From positions 1,984,001-2,048,000 of the forward strand of contig JAFFSR010000004.1 of the NCBI GenBank assembly GCA_017163975.1: 64,000 nucleotides of DNA, in the 5' to 3' direction. Both the position numbers and the translations under genes were made by a program. Of this stretch, positions 1 through 12,093 are shown in pieces. The stretch comes from Anastatus disparis. Its lineage: Eukaryota; Arthropoda; Insecta; Hymenoptera; Eupelmidae. Below the pieces are notes generated by a model, which had not been told where the DNA came from, made no database searches, and was given only the letters and a program-made list of their open reading frames with translations. Position 1 is the first letter of the stretch, and each line of letters opens with the position of its first letter.

Positions 1-1327
1 TATAAATTTAAATCAATCAGATGGATAAGTCTAATAAAATTTGGTAGTGAAAAAATATGTATGGAATATGGTAATTTAGATTTTAAATATTAGTTAATAT
101 ATTTAAATATTTGTATCATGTAAAATTAAATGTAACTAAAGTTTTTACGATTCGGTTATGAAATTATTATTATTATATGAATTTCATATTCCATATTTTT
201 CTACTTCTTATACATTTTTGCCAAATCAAAACATTTACAAAGATAGCAGTTTATATATCAATAGTTTAATATTCTTTTACCTAATTAAATAATTGATAAA
301 TAAAGCATTTTAAAATCTATAAAAATAGAATAACGAAAAAAAGAAAATTTTAGTTTTGAAATATTTATTAATATCTGGAATTTTTGATATTATGAGATTA
401 TTAGACTCAAGCTTTTTAAAATTTTATAGACTTTATAACTATAACATTACGCACCCTTGTGCTCGCGCACGCACACATACACATCTATATATATGACAAT
501 AAAGTATGTTAAAAAACCAAAGTATATCTTGTTTATTATTCGTAGTGATCAATAAATTCAAATATCTGTAATCATTAAAATAACAACGAGTAATATAGTA
601 ATATTTAAAAAAAATTACATATATATGCTTTGCAAACACTTAGAATTGTGTATGTATGCATAGATGAATATAAGGAGTAGGAATTTAAAGGTGCTTTCTT
701 CTCTCTCTTTATACTGAAATACCACGAATTTTCTTGAAAACGAAAATACCAAGGAAGAATTACCGGAATTCCCATAGCTGGGATACCACTCAACATATGC
801 GTTCATTCTATACACACACGCACACGGACAAGCACATATATACATCTACGTTATGCCGAATTTGCTTCACATAGTCATACATATACATAGATTTTTTATA
901 TGTCTTTTTGTAACTCTCTTTCTTTCTGTTTCTTTTTTTTACTTTTTCTCTTTTGTCGAAAATGTACAGGGACAATAGGTTCTTTTTTTTAAAGAGCGTG
1001 TTTGCATCGTGATAACGATGATTGTACCGACATTGCGTTTTGCATTTAAATCGAAGGTTTGGATGAGAGAGTAAAAGATATCGATTTAGCATATGAGATC
1101 TGATAGGTATATGAATCTCATTTTATTATATTCTAAATACAAAAACAAAAATTTTTGCTATAGAAATTGCTTAAAAAATGAATGTTTATTTTAAATAAAG
1201 GAAGAATTTTCAATATTTAAAGCTTTTATCGTATCTCATTTACTTGAAACAAAAATATTCTCAAAGCAAAAATTTTCTTCTATTAAATCAAAGACTTTCA
1301 ATATAACAGCGACTTACAGTATTTCGA
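1..1327. other. AT-rich non-coding stretch with CA/TG microsatellites
   Basis: No gene is visible. There are loose alternating purine-pyrimidine tracts (CACA/TATA type) near 450-500 and 810-845 and a pyrimidine-rich stretch near 905-950. Short open frames here have low-complexity translations and no recognisable domain. Confidence 0.6.
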
Positions 1328-1512
1328 GAGGTCGTCAATGGCTCAGTCGGTAAAGCGATGGGTTCGTAATTTTGGGGCTCTGAGTTCAAATACCAGTCGC
1401 GACCGATTTATGCAAGCACCACTGTTACATGTGCTTTGTTTATAAATACACTGACGACTTCCGTCGCTAAATCGCTATGGATAGCATTAATATAGCGACG
1501 ATAAAAACAAAA
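1328..1512 (+). mobile_element. tRNA-derived SINE, copy A
   Basis: The copy starts with a tRNA-like head. It holds an A-box-like TGGCTCAGTCGGTAAAGC and a degraded B box (GAGTTCAAATACC). A non-tRNA body follows, with the family landmarks CAAGCACCACTG, ATGTGCTTTG and CACTGACGACTTCCGTCGCTAA. It ends in ATAGCATTAATATAGCGACG and an A-rich tail. The order matches five other copies at 15.5, 20.4, 41.0, 56.5 and 58.0 kb, so this is a dispersed family and not a tRNA gene. It is more diverged than copy E. No convincing target-site duplication is visible. Confidence 0.85.
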
Positions 1513-4500
1513 TAGAAAAAAAATTGGTGTTCTTATAAATACTTTATTTTTTAATTAATTAATAAACAAAAAATAAAAAATGCATTTTTTTTCCTTCGAT
1601 AAATACAAAAACTATGCGATAAAAATATTTTAAATTAATAAATACCAAATAATATTGGTATATTATATTGGATAAATATTTTAAAAAATTTTATTTTAGA
1701 TTTCTATAACTAAACAATATTTTAATATTTTACTAATAATTAATATTATCAGTATTTTAAAATTTTCATTTTGATTTTAAAATTGTATTATTATTGTTGA
1801 TAAAAAATAATAAAAACTAATTAACAAAAATATTTATTTTTTTCAATATAAAGATTTATTTAAAACGTAAAATTTTTATTAGAATCATTCATTCCTTACT
1901 TAGCCCTCTTTTATTTTAACTGTATATAATCGAATAAAAATAAAATATTTAGGATGAATATCCAAAGTTAATTTTCTTAAACCTCCATAATCAATTTTAA
2001 AACTTTATTTCCAATCTTAGACCATAGATCATTTACAAATTCCAATCGAATATTTTCCGGGACGATAAGTTTTCAAATAACGATAGTAAAAAATGCTATC
2101 TAAAACGAAAATTTCTTCCACTAGTGCCTCAACCCTATATATTCCTTTCCTTAATACATCTTCATCTTACTCTCTTTCTAAATTTTACTTTCCTCTCTCT
2201 TTTTCTCTTATTCTTATCATTCGTCGAAGTCACGAATCGTACGCCCAAGAGTATTGACTTCTCTAACGATATCTCGCTTATTCGTTATCGTGTAATCCGC
2301 ACCTGTCGCTTCTCATTTTCATCAAACGTTGCCTCTCGCTCTCTCTCTTTTTCTACTTCTTCTTCTTTCTCTTTCTTTTTATTCCTTATACTTTTTCATG
2401 CTTGACTTTTCAATGATGACATTATTTCTCTTTGAAAAGAAAAAAAAACGACTTAAAAGTATAAATTGCTAGAAAGGAAATAAAAGAAGAAATTAGGGAA
2501 CAGTTGACGCTATCAGTGGAAATATTGAGTAAGTTTCGATGGGAATTGATTAAATTTTAGTCTGATTGATATGCTTTTGGAGATTGATCAAAGGGGGAAA
2601 TTGGAGAATCATTAGTCGCACGGTTTGGCACAGATAAATTTTAAGATTCATACACGAAATTTCTATGTATATACATGTTTCAATGATAATCGTAATTAAT
2701 GGAGCAATTTCGTACCTTACGTAAATATAGAGATCTGATTTCAATTTATATCAAATTATTTTGCCGTGCATTATGCGGGCTCGAAATGAAATAGTTATTT
2801 TTAAAAAGTTTTACCTTTGTCTAACAATTGGAATGGCTGAAATTATCGCGAAAAGACAGCATTCGCGTTGACGTTGACACAAATTTGATTTATAACGTTT
2901 TGTCGAAAAAAATATTGAATGGAAAAAAGCACTTTATTCTTTATGGAATAAAAATTTTATTATTTGAATTTGCCAGCTTTTTGTCAACTATTCACTTTTT
3001 CTATAAATTCATTATTCCTTTAAAATACTTTGACTTTTATCAAATTCTTTTTCTATTTATTTGATGATTTCAAATTTTGAAATGACTATAAATGTTCAAT
3101 CTATTAAATCATAATATTTTGATAAAAACAGAATTTTATATTGTGATAGCATTTTTCCTTTTGTTCTTGGATTAAATACAAATAATTTCAAATGTAGCAG
3201 CAGCATGCTCAATCCAAAAGTTTTGTAATTTCCAAAAATAAATTCTATTGTATCATTAAATAAGATTTTCTGCTTAAATTAAAAAAATTCTGCTGCTCTA
3301 AGAGTCGATTTTCGTCAACGTATTAAAAAACTATAAACAAAAAAATTTAATAATTACGCTGAAAAAAAATAGTTGAGAAACGAATAAAGTTTCTTTGAAA
3401 ATTTATTATAATTCAATGTATTTAAAGTTTATTGTATTTCTATATGTATTGAATTGATCAATTCATATTTGGTTTGAGATTAGCCAGTAACAGTTGTAAT
3501 GCTCTATATTTTGGAATACAGGAGGTAAGCCGGATGATTGATTTTGGTACTGTTAATCATGCATAATCTACTGATTTATATTGCTAAATGAATAACTATA
3601 TCTCCATATCGCACAAAATATATGTACAATCCATGTATTCATGTATTAAGAGCGACAAAACAAATATATGAATTATTGATAGCGTATGGAACTGGTTATT
3701 ATAATATGAATAATTATGGAATTTCAGAAAATTATTATGATATAGTTATTCACATAATATTGTAATTTAATTATATACCGATTCAATTGAATTCATAAAG
3801 TTGTTATGGAAAATTAATAATGTGAATTTCATAAATTCATTAGAAACATAATTCAAATAACGTCAATTAATTATTCTGTTTATTAAAATGTAATCAATGA
3901 TTTTTTGTATTCTCAGAGAAAGTTTTGTAATGATTAAAAAATAAATTAAAAAATAATTCTATATAAGTATATATTGATGTGGTAAGAAAAAATTTAATAT
4001 TTTTCAAGAATATCCGGGAGCGTATGAATTCATAATTTGATAATTTATAAGTAAAGAAATAAAGTGTGGATGTGCATAAAGCAATTTTTATTCAGTTTAA
4101 AATCCAATATTTGAAAAGTATTTCTTGGTTAGATAAAGAGAATTATTGCTTTGTATGTACACGTATCAAATCCAATTACATTATTATTCAAATAAGATAA
4201 GTTTAAGAAAAATTAAATCTTTTGCACGACTGTGAATTAATTCTTTAAAAAAATTAATCATTCTTTGGATTAAAGAGAAAGCTGGTAGTGTTAAAATAGC
4301 GTAACGTCTTTAGAAAAGCGCAATGGTTACAGGACTCAATTTTAAATCTCAATCTAAAACCAAATTCACCATCGACTTTCAAAAATTCTAGATTAAAAAA
4401 TCCACTTTACGCAAACTTATATTCATATGCACACATATAGACGTACAATATCATAAACATACGTACATATATTTATGTACATACATTCAATTCCAATTTG

Positions 4501-4798
4501 CCAAATATCTTCAGACATAGAAAAATTATATGATTTTTGTTGAATATATAATTTTTGGATTTAATTGAAAAATTATCTTTTTTTAATGAAAAAAAAAAAT
4601 AAATGTAAAGAGCAGAAAATAATTACTAATTGTTTATGAAATCAAATTACACCAATTTTCATTTTTTGTAGGTTTAATAATTATAAAAGTCAAATATATA
4701 ACCCATCAAACTAGAGACTCATTCATCATTAAATAAAACAATATTTTAACGTAAAATTATACTTAATAGTACATTACGATACATGTGACATAAGTGGC
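1513..4798. other. AT-rich non-coding stretch with a pyrimidine-rich tract
   Basis: No gene is visible. A strongly pyrimidine-rich tract runs from about 2124 to 2400 on the plus strand; its open frame is only Leu/Phe/Ser low complexity. A 12-bp inverted repeat (AATAACTATATC) sits at 3591-3602 and 3739-3750. The remainder is A/T-rich sequence without recognisable structure. Confidence 0.55.
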
Positions 4799-4849
4799 AC
4801 TTTATTATACGGCCGGAGTTATGGCCTAACTCCAGCCGTGCAATAAAGT
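4799..4849. repeat. 23-bp imperfect inverted repeat (hairpin)
   Basis: The arms 4799-4821 and 4827-4849 match as an inverted repeat at 20 of 23 positions around a 5-base loop. The arm core is ACGGCYGGAGTTA. It is G+C-rich for this window and could be the fold-back remnant of a short DNA transposon. No target duplication was identified. Confidence 0.6.
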
Positions 4850-5313
4850 TCCAGTAAGGTCACGAGTATCATATTAGTATATTGTGTAACGAGTATGGTT
4901 TAGTTGAATATTGCGCACGAGCCAAGCGAGTAGTTAGCTTACACTTACCCAGCACGTATGAGGAAAACTATTTTTTATCAATCTTATTGATATTATGTAA
5001 AATTATTAGTTTAAATTAGTTTAAATTTTACTTTAAATACATATTAGCGTCGCATAAGCGGTGAGTAGGTAACTTATATGTATTAGCAATCGCGTTTAGG
5101 CGAATCACAGAGTAAGATTACATTAGAGCTCCGAACTAACTATACCTCTTCGCTTCATATATTAGGCTTGTATTAACTTTAGTTTTATTCGTATATTATG
5201 TGCTTATAATTGTTATTTAATTTGAAAAATGTTAATATCAAAGAGCTGCAATAATTTAAATCTTGTTATTATTAATGAAAACACTTTATAGATACCAAAG
5301 TATCGCTTATTAT

Positions 5314-5413
5314 GTGTACAGGACCTAAGTAAATTCGGCTTTTTGCTGTTTAAAAAAGTGCCCTCTAGGTAACAGTTGAACGTTACCTATGTGCAGATTT
5401 AGGTCCCGCAGTG
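5314..5413. repeat. Possible short fold-back element
   Basis: GGACCTAA at 5321-5328 recurs inverted as TTAGGTCC near 5399-5405, and inside lies a perfect 7-bp stem AGGTAAC/GTTACCT. The outer ends read GTGTACAGGACC and, inverted, GCACTGCGGGACC. TA dinucleotides flank both ends. The arms are short, so this may be a decayed MITE or chance. Confidence 0.3.
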
Positions 5414-5639
5414 CTATAAAATAATTTTAGATAGTGACTTAAATTTTCTCTTATGAGGTTTGAGATTCTTTTAAAAATTTTAATGAATCAATCGTTCATA
5501 AATATTATTTTCATATTATTATGTTAAACAAACTCTAAAAACAAAAAGAAAACAATGAAATTTGAATATAACGGACATGTCATGTAAAAACGTAACAGCT
5601 TAATATAAAATTCAAAAAATTACAGAATCAATCATATTA

Positions 5640-6660
5640 ACAAGCCAGGCTTCTTACAAGGTTACAATGCATTGTAACCCACACTATTCACAAACAGAAT
5701 TTACGTTAATACCTAAACATCCTAAGCATCCGAGCAACATTGCTCGTAATGCGTCAAAGCCATTTGCCTGTTTGTTGCTACTGCTCATTGATCTCGATTG
5801 TATGTTATCAGTGCATTCGAGAACTAGAGAGAAGGGATTCCTTTCGGTTCCTGTTAATCACCATGAGATAGTTCCAACGTGGATGAAACTGATCCTGACG
5901 TTACGTACATAGCACCTAAGGAGGAAAGAGAAAGAGAGAGACAAAGACAGAAAGGGAGAGAAACAGAGTAGAATAGAATAGAGTGAGGTAGGAAGCTTTA
6001 GACACAACGATGATCGGTTGATTGGAATTCGATCGGACGAATACGATAGATGTATATAGAAGAGGGTCAAACGAGAAGGAGGCTATGTACGATTGGAATT
6101 CTCGGATGGTTTCTGCTCTACGAAGTTCACCTCTCCACGATAATCTCCCATGTATTTCGCGGCATAACGCGTATGATTCTCCTTATGAATCTTGTAATAT
6201 ATCTATATACAATGTTAGAACAGTGCTGAAGGAAGAGAAAGACGCAAGCCCGGAAGGTATATAAATAGTTCAGACCCATTATGTTGTCATGAGGCTATAG
6301 AAGGAGAGAGAGAAGGAAGAGAACGACAACGATATGCAGGACGATGATAATCGTGAGGAAGCTCATTGTAGCATGGATATAGGTATATGTGTTTAGTGAT
6401 ATCGACGGCAGCCAGAGGGAGAAAGAGAAAGGGCGAAAGAGAGGGAGAGGAAGTGAGACTGTTTTGGATGGGCCAATTTGGCTTTTTGCCCGAAGAACGA
6501 AAGGAGTGCTAGATGGCTCAGAGAATACTGTATTTTCCGTTTTTTTTATATACAGAAAGAATAGGTTTTATTATGCTCGAGGTAGTAATGTTTGGCTACG
6601 AGTCGTCATCACTAGACTAATGCACAATACTGATTGCGAATTCATTTCTTATTGTTGAGG
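5640..6660. other. Largest moderate-GC island, unexplained
   Basis: This is the longest stretch of balanced base composition in the first half of the window. It holds a perfect 20-bp palindrome at 5660-5679, a purine-rich block at about 5920-5985, and a TATA box (TATATAAAT from 6258) with an initiator-like TCATG whose A is at 6289, 29 bases downstream. Three successive plus-strand open frames (5667-5912, 6022-6264, 6389-6658) lie in it, but none resembles a known family and they are not linked by clear splice sites. It could be a regulatory module, a non-coding RNA exon or a promoter. Confidence 0.4.
5660..5679. repeat. Perfect 20-bp palindrome GGTTACAATGCATTGTAACC
   Basis: Every base pairs with its mirror. 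It lies at the upstream edge of the moderate-GC island at 5.64-6.66 kb. It could be a homodimer binding site; no factor is assigned. Confidence 0.8.
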
Positions 6661-8948
6661 ATAATTTTGCCAATTGAAATCGATGATTATGGCGCGTAAA
6701 TAATTTTGGAAATAATTCCTCTAACTATAGTTCTAAAAGATTTTTTGTATGTAGTTTTGAACCATAATAATAACAACTTACTATCAAAATCAATTACCAA
6801 AAACATCTTTGTAGAAGTCATTCAATGTCAGAAAAAATTACTACGTACATGAAAATATCTCCTCTATCGAGTTTTAAGAATAAGTAGTTCTTCAAACTAC
6901 ACTGTTTATTATCAATTGAGCATGAAGCAGCAAAAGAGACTAGTATTAATCATTTATACATCAGTAAGATCCAACCAATTTCTATTTAGTATCATCATCA
7001 CTATCGTCAATCATTATGTGAATGACGTTTTCCACTTCTTATTTTTTAGATCCTCTTCCATTTCCACTGCAAGCAAAAGGATCGAAACCCACAAATACGA
7101 TAACACACATCAATGCCAATTTATAAAGTAAATGAAAACCTCCGACCCTCAGTGATACGACAAACTGTAACTTGATGTCCCTGAGAGTGTGAGAAAAGTA
7201 GTCCATTTCCTTGCTTCCTATTTTTTTTTGGCATGGCTAAGCAACTCGTATAGGTAAGGGATACAAGAAAGAAGAACTTAATATAAGTTAAGTTGTTCTT
7301 TTCTCAAATGACAAGGCTTTTATTGCTGCGTAGGGAAAAAGGAGAAAGTGACTACGGTCGAAATGCATGGTTACTTTATGGAGGTAGACCATGCTATACG
7401 CCTGACTAAATTTCCTATTCTCGGAAACGTTTTGGGGTTATTATATTATGTTGTGAATTATTAATGACCGTATAAGGTTGTTTTTTGGTAATTTATAACT
7501 GTATTTAACCTTGTAACAAATTACGTATACACGGTGACGCATTTGATACTGTAAAATTCATGCTGAAAATATTTTATTCATTTTACTTTAGTTAGAAACT
7601 TTTAATAACTTATAAGAAGAGTCCATACTTAACCTTGAATTTTCTGTTTAGTACATCTCGCAAATTTTAAAAATAGTCGAAACATTAAATATTTCAAAAA
7701 CTAACTTTAAATACATTTGTTTGATATAGTTAACTATTTCCATATCAACAAATTATAATAGATTCAACAAAGAATGCTGATGTTTTTAAACGTATCTGAA
7801 ACTCTGGGAACTATTGAATAAAACTTTGAAATATGAATTTTATTTTTTTATCAATTATGGTAAATTGAAGATAATAAACTCTTTTACCTTTAGATTATAA
7901 ACACCCTAATATTATAATGACCAGCAAGTGTAATATGACACACTTCTATCATAATGTATAATATTAGAGTATCACGAAAATTTATGACCAAAAAAAATCA
8001 GATTCTTTTTTCATCGAATTTCTATTCATTATACAATTTTATAAGTAATCTATTTGAGTATTATTCTTGAACAAAAATATTACCAGCTTAGATAAAAATT
8101 TTAAAATGTTTAATAATGTATGAAATGAAATTTTTCGTATAAAATTTGATTTTATAAAGTGGAATTACAAAATTCCTTTAAAGCAGATGATATACTTTCG
8201 TTCGTTCATCATAACAGTACTATTAACTGATTTGACGAAGGAAATGTAAATTTAAAAGATTTAAAAAAAGATTTATAAATAAATTGGCTATGTAGAAATT
8301 TTAATGAACCTCTTGAATTTTGAATAAGCTCTCCTCAATTATTAGTTTTTATTTTTAAATTCCAGTTTAAATTTAATTAAAAATCCTTTATTTCATGGAA
8401 ATATACCTAGAAAAATATTTCAACTTTTAACTTTGTAAATTTGAAGTAATTTTGTTTTAAAATTCAATACTTAAAAGAAATTTGCATTTTTCCATTTTTA
8501 CGTATTTAGTTTATTTGTATTTTTATATAATGATAATTTATTTATCTTAATAAAAAAGTAAACCAATTTGCTAATTGTTTATTGTAGAAATCTAAATATT
8601 TTTATTGAAATAAACGTTTTTGCTCATTTATAAAGATATCAATATTTACTAGCTTGGTAACCTTTTAATATTAAATCGCAATTTTCCTTAAAAATTCTTA
8701 TTAAAAATATGTGATAACTTTAAATTACATAATAAATTTTTAAACCAGTAGTTCACATTTAAAAAAAAATAAGCTCAAGTAGTAAAATTCATGGTATTAA
8801 CATAATTATGAATCTACCATACTGAAATTTAACCGTAATGACTCAAAGTTCCAAATAAAATTTAAATTTAAACATATAAAAAATACAATAAGAACCAACT
8901 TTTTTTTTCAAATAAAAAATAAGTCGTGTCGAAAAGGGGGTTATAATT

Positions 8949-8956
8949 TGACGTCA
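8949..8956. promoter_or_regulatory. CRE-type palindrome TGACGTCA
   Basis: This is a full 8-base consensus for CREB/ATF-class bZIP factors, within the moderate-GC island at 8.93-9.20 kb. A single 8-base match in 64 kb can occur by chance, so the call rests on its island context. Confidence 0.3.
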
Positions 8957-11857
8957 ATAGTACCTACATGAAGTGCTAAGAATCGGTTCTCGTTTGACAG
9001 AAAGAGGAGGTCGACACTCTCGAGCTTCTCGTACGCGTATCGATTAGGAGACACATGCGCACGTCTATACGTACACACGCTTAACCACACACATACATCT
9101 ATACGATTTTCTCAATATAATGCAAACGCAACTTTGACCCCGAAAGAGTATAAAATCGTCAGAAGGAAGAGAAATTGTAGGTAGCAGGATTTCTATTGTG
9201 ACGTGAAATAAAAATTAATTTGGATTTAGTTCCTTTAATTTAGTATATATTTATGTATTGCAACTTTGTATAATATTAATATTAAGTTTTTCTCTTGCAA
9301 TGTGGATTATGGTATAAATTATGCGCACTATGAATGGAACAATAAAAGATGATGCAGTTTTTCTTTTTTTTTATTCTTACCATTCGGTCGGATACGTGTT
9401 ATGCATTTACATTTATAGAAACTCACCTATAACGGGGAAAAAAAAAGATATTACTGTCGTAAATAAATGTTCTTGCGTTGTTCCGTTGGAAAAGTGCAGC
9501 TGAAGCAATTATTTAAGTGTTCGCTATAAATATTATGTTAAATGAATTATATTTCCTTATGAGCTTGTAAAATTTATCATGAAAAGCTTATGAGAGTTTT
9601 GCTAGTTTATGTTGCTTTTTTCTTTCTTCTCTCTCTTTCTCTCTCCTTTTTTTTTAATTTACGAGTTTACTAGTTATTATAATTTATTATGAAAATACTG
9701 TGTTCTAGAAAACTTTTCATGGACTTTGCTTATAAATACTTTGATTTTATAATTTTATGTATGAAGATATAAAATCCTCATATACTTTCTTTCATAAAAC
9801 TTTATGATTAATATATAAAATTATTTTGAAGAATATTCACTAGTTTTATGATCTTACAAGATACTTTTGCGATGCATGCAATGTGAAAAATTTCTTACAT
9901 TAAATTTATTTCTAAAAATCAAAAATTTTATCTTTTACTTTGTCAATAAATTAATCATTTCTTTTGTCAGTGAATTTTATTTATTTTTTAATGCATACAA
10001 TTAAACTTAATGTAAACTTTGTGTAATGATACTACTTGTTATTAATATTTAACAGTTACATAAAACATCTACTTAAAGGATTGAATTGCAAAATATTAAA
10101 ATATGTTTGTACTAAAACTACTTGCATTACAAAATTTTAATTAATTGAAATTAATTATAACAAAATTCAGTAAATTATTTTTCATTTTATATTTTTGATA
10201 TTTATTAACATAATTTTCTACTAAATTTTAAATGATAAAATTTAATTGAAGATTTAATTAAATAGTTATTAAATTAAAAGCAAATTATTAGAGTAATGGT
10301 AATGAAAAATCTTTTGTTGCCTTTATAAAGCAATTACTTTAAGTTCTTCATTATACTCTCATGTGTTTAATTCTTTTTTCATTCTTCCAGAAGTGTGCAC
10401 ACTCATTTCATAATTGCATTGCATTTATTATTTTAACAAAAATTTATTTATATTATGTTTTTAACTTGCAAAAGATAAATGCATTAACATTAGTCAACCG
10501 AGTTAACGATAAACTTCATTGAAAAATATAATAAATTTTCTATACACCATTGCATTTGAAGATTAAAATTTTTCAATTTCGGGTAAATGCGAAATTTTTG
10601 CGCAAAGCTTTTGGGGGAAAAACTTTTTGATCAAAACTTAGATTTATTATAAGATATTTTCTAAAATTTAGGAAAAGTAAAATTCTAAAGGATTTTACTT
10701 TCTTAAAAGGATGTATAAATTCTTTTGGACTATTTTCAGTAGTTTACAACGTAGTTGATAGCATCTACTAGTGGGGTACATAATTTCAAAAATAAAGCCA
10801 GTTGAAAACAAGAAAGATTAAAAATTTTTGAGTAATGTTATTCAACAACTTTTGTTGAATAAATTAATTAAGTAAACCTGATTTCTTTTCTAAATAAATA
10901 ACATTTTATAATAATAAAATATAAATGCGAAAATATTTTTATAATTTATGAATAATAATCAATTCTTTTAGTATTATACTTTTTAAAAAATTTAAAAAGT
11001 TTATTTACAATATCTTATTTTATTAAGCTGAGCAATATTATAAATGAAATTTGAATGCTCAAAGATAAAATAATATTGATTTCATTATCTAATTTGTTAT
11101 TCAATTATGTTCATTACGTTTATTTAACTATATCAAAAGTGTGTTTATTTTATGTTTGTTAATATTTGCATTGAATTAATATTTCTGAAAATAACAATAT
11201 TTTATATCCTTATATAACTGATTGTATTATGTAAAAGTACAAAACGTTTCGATACATATTTGCTAAACAGCGATAAAAACAAATTTGAAAAAGGAAGAAA
11301 CTATGAGTATTGAATCTAGCAAAAGAAAAACAATAAACTTTAACCGAGGGGTCGAAAAAAAGAGAAGACAGCTAAAAAGACTCAACAGACAAGAAGAAAT
11401 AGAAGAGATGAAGATCAACAGAGACAGAAACAACTTAAAAGTTCGAGTCAATATTATTCTACGTTTTAGTCTCCTTCCCTCTTTTCCATGTACAATTGGT
11501 CATCTGAATTGTATACGCCTGTATCCGTACGTCTGTGTGCACGAGGGGGTGTATAAGTGCATGTGGGTGTGAAGCCACAAAACAGTAGCCTAAATACGTG
11601 AAGGGAAGAGAGATCTCTTAGTTTGAGAGTTAGTGCTTTTCTTTTTATCGACACTATTAAAGAAGAGAAGCGAAAGTAATGCTGAATTGTACGTGAGATT
11701 GTTTACAACTCGAGGTCAAGCTTGTAGCTTTAATCACGAGCTATGCACGCCTATTTGCTGGATACTTTGTGCTTTCTAATTACTTGCATTTGTGCTTATG
11801 TGAAATTTTTGTTTCTAGAAAATATTAAATAACGTACATTTAGATTTACGTAGATTA

Positions 11858-11858
<1 letters not shown>

Positions 11859-11929
<71 letters not shown>

Positions 11930-11934
11930 TTATA
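11859..11934. repeat. (TA)n microsatellite
   Basis: A nearly uninterrupted TA dinucleotide run of about 30 units, followed by two TTTATATATA-type imperfect units. It is the longest simple repeat in the window. Confidence 0.95.
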
Positions 11935-12048
11935 TTTGAAATGTACCATTTTAGTTTGTGGAAGAATTGTATGATGAAAATTAATGACATTTTTGTTTCT
12001 GATATGAAATTAATTTTCATTTTTTTTAAACTAAATATATATTTTGAG

Positions 12049-12093
12049 GTAAACACTATTTATCTTTCAAATTTAAAGATAAATAGTGTTTAC
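12049..12093. repeat. Perfect 19-bp inverted repeat, 7-base loop
   Basis: The arm GTAAACACTATTTATCTTT (12049-12067) is repeated exactly inverted at 12075-12093 around the loop CAAATTT. It is too short for a typical precursor microRNA and has no obvious target duplication. It may be a recent fold-back, a replication-slippage palindrome or a structured site. Confidence 0.85.

Larger units (their letters stand above)
6661..12048. other. AT-rich non-coding stretch with three moderate-GC islands
   Basis: No gene is visible. Islands of more balanced composition lie at about 7130-7440, 8930-9200 and 11460-11780. The second holds a complete cAMP-response-type palindrome and a CACA tract. A pyrimidine-rich tract is at about 9618-9650. 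Open frames in the islands have no recognisable domain. Confidence 0.5.

Noticed and set aside
1328..1400. tRNA gene on the plus strand
   Set aside because: A and B boxes are present but the arms do not pair, and the sequence continues into a body shared with five other copies; it is a SINE head.
2124..2405. Plus-strand open frame of 93 residues
   Set aside because: It is a Leu/Phe/Ser string from a pyrimidine-rich tract, with no domain or splice context.
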